From: Brienomyrus brachyistius
Taxonomy: Eukaryota; Chordata; Actinopteri; Osteoglossiformes; Mormyridae
NCBI RefSeq assembly: GCF_023856365.1
Contig: NC_064548.1
Location: 3,137,001-3,201,000 of the forward strand
Direction of reading: 5' to 3'
DNA: 64,000 nt
Shown: positions 23,930 through 35,000 of the stretch, in pieces
How positions within the stretch are numbered: the first letter of the stretch is position 1
Layout: the number at the start of each line of letters is the position of its first letter
Made by a program: the position numbers and the translations under genes
Notes under the pieces: generated by a model
What the model saw: only the letters and a program-made list of their open reading frames with translations
Told to the model about the DNA's origin: nothing
The model's database searches: none

Positions 23930-24844
23930 ATGACAGACCCAAACAAAGCGGCTTACATCTCTGAGGAGGAGTACTTCTGCCTCGGAGAGCGAGTGGATTC
24001 CTGGAGATCCCAACCCGGGATCAAGGAGGATCCTCCCGCGTGGAGCCTCGTTCGCCGGTGTATGGAGACCCTCGAAGAGCTAGCCCTTGACCTGGATGCC
24101 CGCTTGGCCGAGGAGCTGCGCGAGGGTCTCCATGAAATTGCTCAGCTCCGGACCAAGCGCTCTGTCGCTCCCAGCGAGCGGGGGCCCGTCCTTCCGACGT
24201 CCGCGTCTGCGAACGTAGCTCCACCTCCCGTCGCTACCAAGAGCCGGAGGAGGAGAAGGAGGGGACCAACGATCGCCCCGATGATTGCCTTGAGGGCATG
24301 TGCCCTCATCCCGGCGGCCCTCCCGGAGGAGGATCGGGAGAGCTCCCCGATCACCCGGATGGCCCCCAGCTCTGCTAAGCTGCCTCCCCAGGCAGCCTCT
24401 CCTGTCCGGAGAGCACCGGTCCCGACTACGCCATCGGAGCCGCTGCCCGCGGATCCAGCTCCTGTGCAGCCGCCACCGCCCACGGACCCAGCGCCCGTGC
24501 AGCCGCCGCTACCGCCTGCGCAGCCCGCACGGCCACCTTCGCCTGCGCAGCCACCGCCTGCGCAGCCTGCAGCTCCCGGGCAGGCGCCCCCACTGCAGCA
24601 GCCTGCAGCTCCCGGGCAGGCGCCCCCACTGCAGCAGCCTGCAGCTCCAACCCCTGACCGCGTTCCTGTCCCTCCGCCTGCTGCAGCCCCAGAGGCGCGC
24701 TCCCTCCGCCTGCTGCAGCCCCAGAGGCGCGCTCCCTCCGCCTGCTGCAGCCCCAGAGGCGCGCTCCCTCCGCCTGCTGCAGCCCCAGAGGCGCGCTCCC
24801 TCCGCCTGCTGCAGCCCCAGAGGCGCACCCCGAGTCTCCCCTGA
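23930..24844 (+). CDS. Proline-rich gag-like protein of the short LTR element
   Basis: The ATG lies two bases after the 5' LTR end, and the frame runs 304 codons to TGA at 24842-24844. Residues 1 to about 85 are mixed and probably folded (ISEEEYFCLGERVDSWRSQP, then LDARLAEELREGLHEIAQLR, a likely helix), followed by a basic patch KSRRRRRRG and then long Pro/Ala/Gln stretches built on tandem repeats. A gag-like N-terminal helix plus basic patch is an inference; no family was recognised. No tRNA primer-binding site is seen next to the LTR. Confidence 0.5.
   Translation: MTDPNKAAYISEEEYFCLGERVDSWRSQPGIKEDPPAWSLVRRCMETLEELALDLDARLAEELREGLHEIAQLRTKRSVAPSERGPVLPTSASANVAPPPVATKSRRRRRRGPTIAPMIALRACALIPAALPEEDRESSPITRMAPSSAKLPPQAASPVRRAPVPTTPSEPLPADPAPVQPPPPTDPAPVQPPLPPAQPARPPSPAQPPPAQPAAPGQAPPLQQPAAPGQAPPLQQPAAPTPDRVPVPPPAAAPEARSLRLLQPQRRAPSACCSPRGALPPPAAAPEARSLRLLQPQRRTPSLP
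24566..24830 (+). repeat. Two tandem arrays: 36-bp units and 32-bp units
   Basis: At 24566-24648 a 36-bp unit starting CCTGCAGCTCCCGGGCAGG occurs twice plus a partial copy. At about 24672-24830 a 32-bp unit containing CTGCTGCAGCCCCAGAGGCG is repeated five times. The 36-bp array keeps frame; the 32-bp array shifts frame by two at every unit yet stays open. Confidence 0.9.
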
Positions 24845-24846
24845 CT

Positions 24847-25713
24847 TTGCTCCCTGAGACTCCTGCTCCAGAACCCCCTTCGACCCAAGGTCCCGAGGTG
24901 GTCCCAGAGGACTCCACCGAAGCTCCTCCCTCTTCAGAGGTGGAGGAGCTTGAGTGGGACCCCTCGGGGACCCTACTTGTGACTTTTTCGCCCTCGCCCC
25001 GACGTGCCCGACCCCGACCAAGGGGCCTGGTATCTGTGTCCCGTAGGGGGAGAGGGCATAGACGCAGGACGGGGGCCCCTCCCGCCTGGCCCCCTGGCTC
25101 GCCCTCCTTCGCCTGCGCTGTGGCTCGCTCGGCGCCTGCGGGTCCTGGCCCACCGGGTCGGCAGTTGCCTGCCGGTCCCCCTTCGACGCCTCGTCCCCCT
25201 GCCTCTGTCCCTCGTCCGGCGTCTCATCGGGCTCCTGCGGGTCCCCCGACTACGGCTCCTCGGTCCCCTGCGGGGCCTCTACCTCTGGCCCTTCCCCGGA
25301 CGTCGCTGCCTGCGGTGGCTCCCCCCTCCTTGGAACGGTCACCGAGAGTCCCTCCTGCTTCCTCGTCCCCTTCCCCGGTGGCCCCTCCTGCTCCCTCCTC
25401 GGCCCCTGCCTCGGTCCCTCGCCCGGTCTCCTTGGCCCCTCCGGGGTCCCCTCTGGCTCCAGCCTCCCGGCCGCCTGCAGCCCCTCCGGCTGCCTCCCGT
25501 CGCCCGCTGGGTCTCCCTCGGGCTCCCCTCTATTCTCCCTTCTTCCCTGCCTCTGTCCCTTCTTCCTTTCCTCCTCCTTTCTCCGTCCCTCGTCCCTTCG
25601 CTCCTCCTCCCGTTTTTGTCCCGCTGTCCTCTGTTCCCGGTCCCTTTGTTCTGCCCACTCACCAGGCGATCGCGAGCCGTCCCGTGACATGGACCCTGTA
25701 TTTAAAGATTTAA
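24847..25713 (+). other. Second proline-rich open frame of the short LTR element
   Basis: Open for 288 codons in a different frame from the upstream one, running through the right end of the element. Acidic at the start (EDSTEAPPSSEVEELEWDPS), then an Arg patch, then almost pure Pro/Ser/Ala. The region is CT-rich, so stop codons are rare by composition; it could be the frame-shifted continuation of the upstream protein. Coding status is uncertain. Confidence 0.3.
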
Positions 25714-26275
25714 GAATTTCAACCACTCATTTCTTAACATTCATTGGACATTGATTAAAATCACTGCACAACCCATTGCAGCACAATGGCAACAATGAAA
25801 CAATTATTAATGAGTTTGTCGCAAGTTCATCACAATATTTCATTGTAAAAACACAATGACCGAAAATAATTATGAGCAAATTGAAAGAAACACTTTTTAT
25901 GTAAAAGAAACACAGTATTATGTAAAATTGTAATCAACACTAGACCCTGCTGTCATACAGCCACATTATTCATTCAATACAAAAACAGAAACATTCTCAG
26001 ATTGTTCAAAGCGTTGCTATACATTCTGAACCCCACTAGGTGTCTCCATAGGGTTGAAAAAAGATTCGATGTCCTGAAACACGCTCTTGAATGTTCTGAG
26101 GAACGGAACGCCTCGAAAGCTCCCTGAAGCTACATCGGCCAGTGACTACTCACAATTAATTTACCCTTGAGGTGGTTCTGGAGGTAGAATGGTGCTGTAC
26201 CTTACTAGAAACAGTATCCAGACATTCTGGTTTATTTCTGGAAAATATTAATTAATGTTATTCGAAGTACTCGAG
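25695..26275. other. Intergenic, nothing recognised
   Basis: AT-rich sequence between the LTR element and the ska3 promoter; no exon or element found. Confidence 0.5.
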
Positions 26276-26444
26276 GTGTTCGAAACGAACAGCGGAAGAG
26301 GAGAAACTATGGACACGGAAAAGGAGGAGCCATGGGCACGGCAATGGCGCCAAATTCGAAAGCGACGGAGGGTTACGCTGGTGGAGGCTACTGGTTGGAA
26401 GTAGTTAACGACTGCGCTTTATAGTCGTGTACATTCGATTATCG

Positions 26445-26487
<43 letters not shown>

Positions 26488-26717
26488 AGGTAACTCTAGT
26501 TAATGTTTCAGAGCAATTCGCTTTTTATGATTTTTAGTCTTCAATAGCAGCGAATAAAAAGCTGACCACGTTTTGTCGCTTACTTATTTTAACAATATAA
26601 TTTATCGGCTAGCTGTCTAGATGGCTTCCGGATTTAACTGAGTATTTTCGGAATTTGGGTCACTTAATTCGTTTATTTGGTCGTTTTCGTTGTGTTCACG
26701 AGTGATACTATTATAGG
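26276..26717 (+). promoter_or_regulatory. Likely ska3 promoter with E2F-like and CHR-like motifs
   Basis: Upstream of the ska3 ATG, 26345-26361 reads TGGCGCCAAATTCGAAA, combining an E2F-type GGCGCCAAA with TTCGAA, a variant of the cell-cycle homology region. Cell-cycle genes controlled by the DREAM complex carry this pair. The region is locally GC-richer and carries CpGs. An (AT)n tract lies at 26447-26484. The transcription start is not known. Confidence 0.45.
26447..26484. repeat. (AT)n simple repeat
   Basis: Alternating TA run upstream of ska3. Confidence 0.9.
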
Positions 26718-28962
26718 ATGGAATCTTCAGCTCGCGTCTTCGGAAAGCTCCGCAACCTGGCGCTTCTCCTGGAGACTGAAACGGCCGAACTTCATCGAGC
26801 TCATAAGAACCCCGACCACGGTACTGACTTGGATAACTAGATTTACTGTTGATAGGTCTTCCTTGCTTTGGACGGATTTTAATGAGTCTGCTTCACAGAA
26901 GGCACCAAGGGGACAGTGAAGGTTCTGCACGAACTACACACCGAAGTCAGGGACTTGAAGGTGCGTATCAGTCATTCTTTATCGGTGTGTTACAGGGTGC
27001 ATTCAGTTTCTCCATGTTCCCCCTGTAGCGCGCTGATTTGAAATCATGACGTCACCCACTGCTTTGTAGTTATGCGGCTTCGCTGTCGTGTTAATGTCCT
27101 ACTTTATTTCTTTCATGTCTTTCTTAATGTTTTTATTGTGCTGCTGGAAACAAGGCATTTATCCAAAACATCGATTTTCTTTTCGACATTTGTGTATTAT
27201 TTAAAGAACTGAAACTATTTCAGCCACTGGTTATACGTGTTTGCTGGCAAAATAAAGAAAACGATAGTGTTGTTTGGAGGACATCACGAATAGTACTCGT
27301 GACGATCGATGTAATATTGTTTATTCTAATTATGGCTTAATTGTAGACAACTTACTCGTTACATTTAACTACTGCTGACAGCACTGTACATGGAAATGCG
27401 TGGCTGAATCACATTTCAGCCATCAGTCATACATTTGTGTATAGATACGAAAGGGGAACATTATTACCTTAAGGGTTGAATACAGTATATGGTACCCTTG
27501 ATAAAGCAGACACACAGCAAGTCTGGACCTCAATACTGATAACTACATACTGTAATAATGAAGTTGCATTATGTGCCTGGATGACTTTCGGCCATCTCAC
27601 ATGCTTCTTTGCACAAATATGAAAGGGAAACATTTTTTCCTGAAATCCAGAATATTCATTTCCCCATACTAAAACAGACATGCAGCAACTCTGGACCTCA
27701 GTACTGATTGCAATAGTTTATAAGCATTTAATCATGTCTCTGAATGACTTCTAGCCACCCCTCATACTTCCACAATCAGTAAGGCAGGGGGAACAGATTT
27801 TCCCAGTGCCCGGGAAAATCTGTTGCCCCTACTTAAATCAGAAAGACATGTTGCTCTTTGTATTCTCTCTGCTAAAGGTACATGTGTCTTTGAATAACTT
27901 TCAGCCACCCCCCAAACTTCCACAGCCAATAATGTGGGGGGAATGGATTTTCCCATTGCCCAGCGACAACGTAAATAAATCAATTAAGTCTTTTTTTGAA
28001 ATGTCACATGCAAATAAACAAATAAATAAGGCAAAAGTTTCAATGAAAAGTTTCAACTTCCAATTATTAAGAGCGCAAATCTCAAAATAATTCACATCAC
28101 ATAAAAAAATGAAGCAGTCTTATGTGTATTTAGCTTTGACATTCTGCACAAAATAAATCCACATCTGTGGCTGGGATTCCACTGCAAGACAAATGGAGTC
28201 AACTAATTTTGATTATTTAAAAAATATAACGATAAACAAGTATCCTATAGGAAATCAGCACTGTGAAATTTCTCATTAAACAGATGTTAAGTGTTAAGGT
28301 GTCCAAATGGAGAGTGAATGTGATTGTGTATTTTGTGTATGTGTCCTATAGTGAACTGTCACTTTATCCAGGGAGTCCTCATGCAATACAGCGGGTCACC
28401 ACATTTTTAGATAAAATAAGTCCAAAAAAGTCAGTGTGCATGTGAGTGCCTGCATTCATTGATTGCTCCTTTACCCATAAATTGTCCGTTTCAACTTCTC
28501 CGCAGATTGAACAGACCTCAGTGATGTCATCTGTTCAACATAAAATGTATGCAGAAGAAAACGATTTATTAACGATTTATTAAGGAAGATATGACAAAGT
28601 GCAAATTTGCTGATACTACAAAACAAACTTGTACATCCTTTATGTCACTTACCTGATTCTTGGAGAAGTCTCATGGACATTTCTCCTCTGTACTGGACAA
28701 TCGTCTGTGGTTTATTAGAAAACCACACCGGCTGGTCTTCCAGTATCTCTCTGCAAACTACAAATATTTAAAATGTCAAAAAGAAATGCAAAACCTCAAA
28801 CGGAAAACAACAAAAAAATAACTATTGCATACCTTGCACACGAATACCCCACGATACCCCATCTCTCTGCATTGTATGTGGGAGAGTCTCACATCTCCAT
28901 CTGGATACATTGCATTCTTTGTCTCATGCTTTGTAATTTAATTGAATATTTATTTTGTTATA

Positions 28963-29057
<95 letters not shown>

Positions 29058-32000
29058 CCTTGTGCTGTCAAGGCATTTGTAGATCTTTTGATTCCCCCAG
29101 TGAATCTAAAAAAGAGTTTTCTTTATAGATGGGTATATGGCCTGAAACAAAGCAAAAAAGTCAGAAATAAACACTGAATGTGTAGTTGTGACATGAAAGC
29201 CACGTAATGCAGAATGATTGCAGCCAAAAAACTGAAGCTAATAAATCAGACAGATAATTTGACAGGAAATGTATGCAAGAAAAACGGCAGATAAATTAGT
29301 AATTACAAATTGGTTGTGTGTGGAGAAGTGAAGAAGAGACATACTTTATCTCTACTAGAGCAGTTAATTGCAGCATCCCAGCACTACATACTTCTTACAT
29401 AACAAGGGCAAGGGTATGGAAATGTTGTATTACGTATTATTTAATGTGCCATAATGTGTATGTCTACTTGCAGCAAAAGTCCAGTATCCATGCTTCTCAA
29501 TAACACCCAGAAGCAACCTGAACTATAACAGCACTATCTCAACTAAAACTTTCATACAATACAGTACTCATTCACAGCTTTCATTATGAAAGACTGTCGG
29601 TTACTTTGATGCTGCACCTTTCTAAGGATTTTGTCGGATCCCTGCCAAACCTTAGTCATGGCAAATGAATCAATGAGAAATGCCTTTTCAGTTCTCTCCC
29701 GGTTATGCTTCCTTGTTAGTGCAAAGAGGTATGCTTTTATAACCTTTGGAAAGACAGATAGCATTTTTAATGACACTGATATATTTTCGTGGAGTGTCAC
29801 ATTGTCTGAATCATGTGTGACTGGCTTATTTCACTCTCAAGTTCTTTCCCAAGTGCAAGCTGTGCTATGTCCCAGTTAAATAATTTATAAGAACCAATCT
29901 TAGAGAGCAGGAAAGTTTTCCTCTCCTCAGCTTGACCAAGCTGCATCGACACCTGCTGAAGTTTTGACACACAATGTTAGATTTTCAAGTGGTTCTTATT
30001 TGACAACTTTTAAAATTAAATGACTTGAAAATAATACAACATTATACAATAAATGTATAACCTGCTTTTTTCAATTTTGGAAAACGTTAGTGCTGGAGGT
30101 TGTGGGCCCTGAACGGTTTGTGGAGGAGGCTGTGTGAAACTTTTTTTGAAGTCTGCGAGGCACACGTGGCAGTTCTTGAATGTATGGAACCAGGTGATTC
30201 AAATTAATTTTGAGGAACTTTATGCCTTTTTTATTAATCAAGTCCACATTCTTCCCCTCAATCGTTGTTACTGTGAATGACCCCAGAAGGTCTTTGTCGA
30301 GCTTTCCTCTTTTTCTCTCCAGACTCCTGACATTCTTCCTGAGAACTTTGTAGTGTAGCCCCGAGGCCCAGCTCTCTTCTCCTTGTCTTTTCCTCTTGCT
30401 GTTGTCATGTTTTTCTTCACTGCACTGAATATTAGGTCCCGAGTTTTAAGAGCAGGTCTGACAGTTTCTTCCTCCAAAACTTTCTCCACTGTTTCATTAA
30501 TCTATGCAATAATAAATAACATTAATTTTACATCACCAATAATTTTAGGTTATCATTGTAATATCTATACTTCAATATGAAGAAACAGATGTTTTGAGAA
30601 GTATAAATTATTACCACAAACATACGCCAAAAGGCTCTGGGACCTGTGAAAAATAACAAGCCTCCCTGCCAAACATAAGGAAGTATGGGGAAACATTTTA
30701 GTCAGTTTTTGAAAAGGCCAGCATCAAGATAAGTGTCCCATAACTTGGGTCTTTCTTCACAAACTTTTGTAAGGGCTCTAAACAGAACAGGAGTTGAAGG
30801 AGTTTACACATAATATGCAGTATAATGTCTTAAGTCATGCAAACAGGAAGTTACCTCTGTATAGTACCATTCATCCGTTCCACCAGTCCACTGGTTTTAG
30901 TGTGGTAAGGTGAACAGAGACTTCTTTCAATGCAGAGCAAGATGCATGCTTCTCTGTTTACCTAGGGAAAGACAAGCAGGAAAAATAAGACCGTGGACTT
31001 TTGGTGATATTTCTGACCAAAATTAGCATATAGTGTGTTTTTTTTTTTTAATTGCCGATAATGTAGATAATTTTCTGGTCTTGATCTATGTTTTATCCAG
31101 ATAAAATTCTTCGCAGTCAAACACTGTAATGAACATGTATCTGAACTGTACAAGGCTATTCTTGCACATTTTTCAATATAAAAATTATTCCGATGTGCAA
31201 CTTAAATGAAATGTTTTCCTTAACATTGTATTAAACTACTTCACATTCCTCTTTATCAAACATGAAAAATTAAATGAAAAGATATTTGTGTGCTTTTATA
31301 ACGTCCTTACTTGCTATTGAAAAAATAACATATATGCAACCTGATTAACAAATTCTCTGCCTTTATCAGTGAGAATCCTCTTTGGTGCTCCGAATCGGTA
31401 AAAGACATTCACAGTGCACATTGTGACATCTTCTGCTGCTTTTGAGGGTAATGGATATACCTCTACCCATTTTGTACCGATTTTGTACAAATGTACCAAT
31501 TGCCTTTTTCAGTCAGGGGCAATTTTCCAATAAGGTCCATACCAACTAATTCCCATGGTTCATTTATTAAGTAATTATTAAATGGAATAATACTAATAGC
31601 TATAAAATCACAGAAATGAGAATGAATTAAGTCAATTATTGGAATATAAGCTTTGAGTTTTGTTACCCTTTTAGACTGGCATGCTGGGAATTGTTTAATC
31701 TGCATTTAGACATATAAAATGAATAAATATAAAGAGCAATATTAAGAACTATTTTCTAATAAATGTATATATTTATCCATTGTAAAATAACTGTTCAAAG
31801 ATATCATATCAATGTATTACTTAGGAACCAATATGTTAATTTTGGAAGATGACAGTTGATTTAGTGTTATAACAAGTCTATAAATGTGTGTTCTTTATTA
31901 TAATTTTACATAATTACAATTGTATTTCAGTCTTTAAAACATGTTACATTGTCTACATGTCATATCCTGAACGACATTTGCCAGATGCTTATCATAGGCT

Positions 32001-35000
32001 TTTAATGAAGTGTAAATAATTAAAAACTTACCCAGTTTTCAATATCAGCAGTCATGCTAGGCCAGTAATACCGTTTGGAAATTGCATCATGCGTTCGTTC
32101 TTTTCTACTATGTCCACCTGTGGCAGCGGCATGGAGCTCTAAAAATGTCATTTGCCTCTTGAGCACTTTGCACAACTAGCTTGTTAGAGATTAAATGAAT
32201 ACAGCAGAACCTCGATTGCAAAATATATGTATGCCATATGCCAAGTTGGTATTTTCATTTTGATACAAAACACCATATTCTGTAACAAAGGCAAAATGTA
32301 AAGGCTTTGAGGTTAAATGAGTTTGACGTTCATTGGTATATGAAACTGACGTTTATAGTGTTACCTAGGAGTTGTGCCTTTTACCACGCACCTTGCATGA
32401 AGGCAGTGGGGCTTCTACTGTACAGTCGTAGCCGAAAGCTTTGAGAATGACACAAATATAAATTTTCACAAAGGCATATACTCCAGAATGTTATGAAGTG
32501 ATAAGATGAATTGCAATTCATTGCAAAGTCCCTCTTTGCCATGAAAATGAAATCCCAAAAAACCCATTTCTACTGCATTTCAGCCATGCCACAAAAGGAC
32601 CTGCTGACATCATTTCAGTGATTCTGTCGTTAACACGGGTGAGTGTGTTGATGAGGACAAGACTGGAGATCACTCTGTTATGCTGATTGAGGTAGAATAA
32701 CAGACTGGATGCTTTAAAAGAAGGGTGGTGCTTGAAATCATTGTTCTTCCTCTGATAACCATGGTTACCTGCAGGGAAACAGGTGCAGTCATCATTGCTT
32801 CGCAAAAAAAGGGCTTCACAGGCAAGGATATTGCTGCTAGTAAGATTGCACCTAAAACAACCATTTATCGGATTATCAAGAACTTCAAGGAAAGAGGTTG
32901 TTTGGAGCATCTAAAAAAAAAAATCGAGAGCTACCATCAGTCCTGTGTCATACCAACAGTAAAGCATCCTGAGATTGATCATGTGTGGGGTTGCTTCTCA
33001 GCCAAGGGAGTGGACCCACTCACAATTTTGCTTAAAAACACAGCCAAGAATAAAGAATGGTACCAAAACATCCTCCGAGAGCAACAACTTCCAACCATCC
33101 CAGAACAGTTTGGTGATGAACGATGCCTTTTCCAGCATGATGGAGGACTGTGCGATAAGTCAAAAGAGATAATTAAATGGCTCGGGGAACAAAACGTCGA
33201 CATTTTGGGTTCCATGGCCAGGAACCTCCCCAGGCCTTAATCCCTTAATTCCTCAAGAGATGGGTGGATGAACAAAAACCTACAAATTCTCACAAACTTT
33301 GCATAAACTTAATGTAATTGTCAATAAAAGTATTTGACACTTATGAAATGCTTGTGATTATACTTCTGTATACCATAGAAACATCTGACAAAAAATCTAC
33401 AAACATTGAAGCAGCATACTTTGTGAAAACCATTGATTATGTCATTCTCAGAATCCTTGGCCATGACTGTATATGCTGAAATAGTGAATGTTTTACTTTT
33501 TAATTTGCTACTATAGGATATGGCATCAGAGTGTGTTTTAATAGAAAATTCACACAACACAGGTAAACCGGTTACATATAGGCCTATTATACATACAAAG
33601 CTTGGCCAAGCCACTTGGACAATTGTGAAATATGATAAAACATACAACATACAAGAAAATCATTAGCGTAGAGCCCTGCAGGTGACCATGTTGTTATGTC
33701 TCGTGCAGGTCCAGGTCCGTGACCAGCTGGCATGTTGCAGAGTGGAGGACCGCGAGTTGCGGTCCTTCATGCAGGCGTGCATGGTTCTGAAGCAGCGAAC
33801 CACGGAGGACCTCCGGCTGCTGAGGAGGCACTATGAGAAATATGGGTACAAAGCGCCCTCTGGTAGGTGTCCTTTTATTGTGAGCATCTGCACTGCCACC
33901 ACCTGTTGAAGCATCCTGCTATGGGGTAGCGCTGCAGCTGTGCTCTCCAGAAAGCACCTTGGCAATGGCAAACCACACTGTGTGTATTCATATGGAAGAT
34001 TATAAGCACAAAAATTCAAATGGCAATTCATTTTGCAATTGTCAATTCAATATTCAACCACAGCATGCATTTGTCATTTCAATATTTAATCTGTGCATGT
34101 AATTTGAAAATACATTTTGCAATCGGCAATTCAATGTGCAAAGTGCTTATGCAATCCTTAATTCATTTCATAATGTTTTGAATAAAAAATAGAATGACAA
34201 TTCACTGAATTGCATTTCGTTTTGCCATGGGCTTTTTGCCTCTTTATTCAAATGGCAATTCATTTGGCAATTGTCAATTCAATATTCAATCAGAGCATGC
34301 ATTTGTCATTTCAATATTTAATCTGTGCATGTAATTTGAAAATACATTTTGCAATCGGCAATTCAATGTGCAAAGTGCTTATGCAATCCTTAATTCATTT
34401 CATAATGTTTTGAATAAAAAATAGAATGACAATTCACTGAATTGCATTTCGTTTTGCCATGGGCTTTTTGCCTCTTTATTCAAATGGCAATGGCGTCCCC
34501 GGGAATTGCATTGCATGTTGGGGAGAAAACTCAATTTGCAATTCCCAACTGTCAGATCGCTCATCAAGGTGGACCTTCATTAACGACGTCACTTCCTTGT
34601 TTAGGGCCTCGCTACCATTGATTTGTTCGTTTAGTTAGAATGAGTAATGGCGGCAGAAGAGCTTGCAGCAAATATTTCTGCCTTAGCAGATGACATGGAA
34701 ATTAATCGGGTATCAGCAGTAGATGCGTTTGATAGGTTGTTTGTGTTGTCACAGAGGGTAACCAACTGCGTGACTTGATGTAACGCCTGAGCTACATTAG
34801 TTTGCACCCTTCTCGTATCAAGTCCAGTTAAGATTGTAAGTTCCTCTACCCTCTGTGACAACACAAACAACCTATCAAACGCATCTACTGCTGATACCCG
34901 ATTAATTTCCATGTCATCTGCTAAGGCAGAAATATTTACTGCAAGCTCTTCTGCCGCCATTACTCATTCTAACTTTTTTTTTTTTTACGTTTTAAAGAAC

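Larger units (their letters stand above)
23651..25689 (+). mobile_element. Short non-autonomous LTR-type element, 2039 bp, with proline-rich reading frames
   Basis: The ends TGTGAC...GTGACA are flanked by the 5-bp duplication TGGAC (23646-23650 and 25690-25694). The left 277 bp (23651-23927) behave as a 5' LTR; its last 39 bp (23889-23927) recur with one mismatch at 25651-25689 as the right end. The interior has no protease, RT or integrase, only proline-rich frames and tandem repeats. The 3' LTR is thus almost entirely replaced by internal sequence. It is GC-rich, unlike its surroundings. Confidence 0.8.

Noticed and set aside
24142..25726. Minus-strand Gly/Arg-rich frames
   Set aside because: Shadows of the GC-rich, stop-poor proline-coding strand of the LTR element.
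28773..29177. Open frame of 134 codons with a Val-Cys run
   Set aside because: Produced by the (TG)n tract; overlaps antisense exons of the integrase/Ulp1 gene.
29318..29503. Search for the Ulp1 His exon (H-W-T/S-L motif) between the two Ulp1 segments
   Set aside because: No convincing HW-containing exon was found in 28960-29550 on the minus strand, so it is not annotated.
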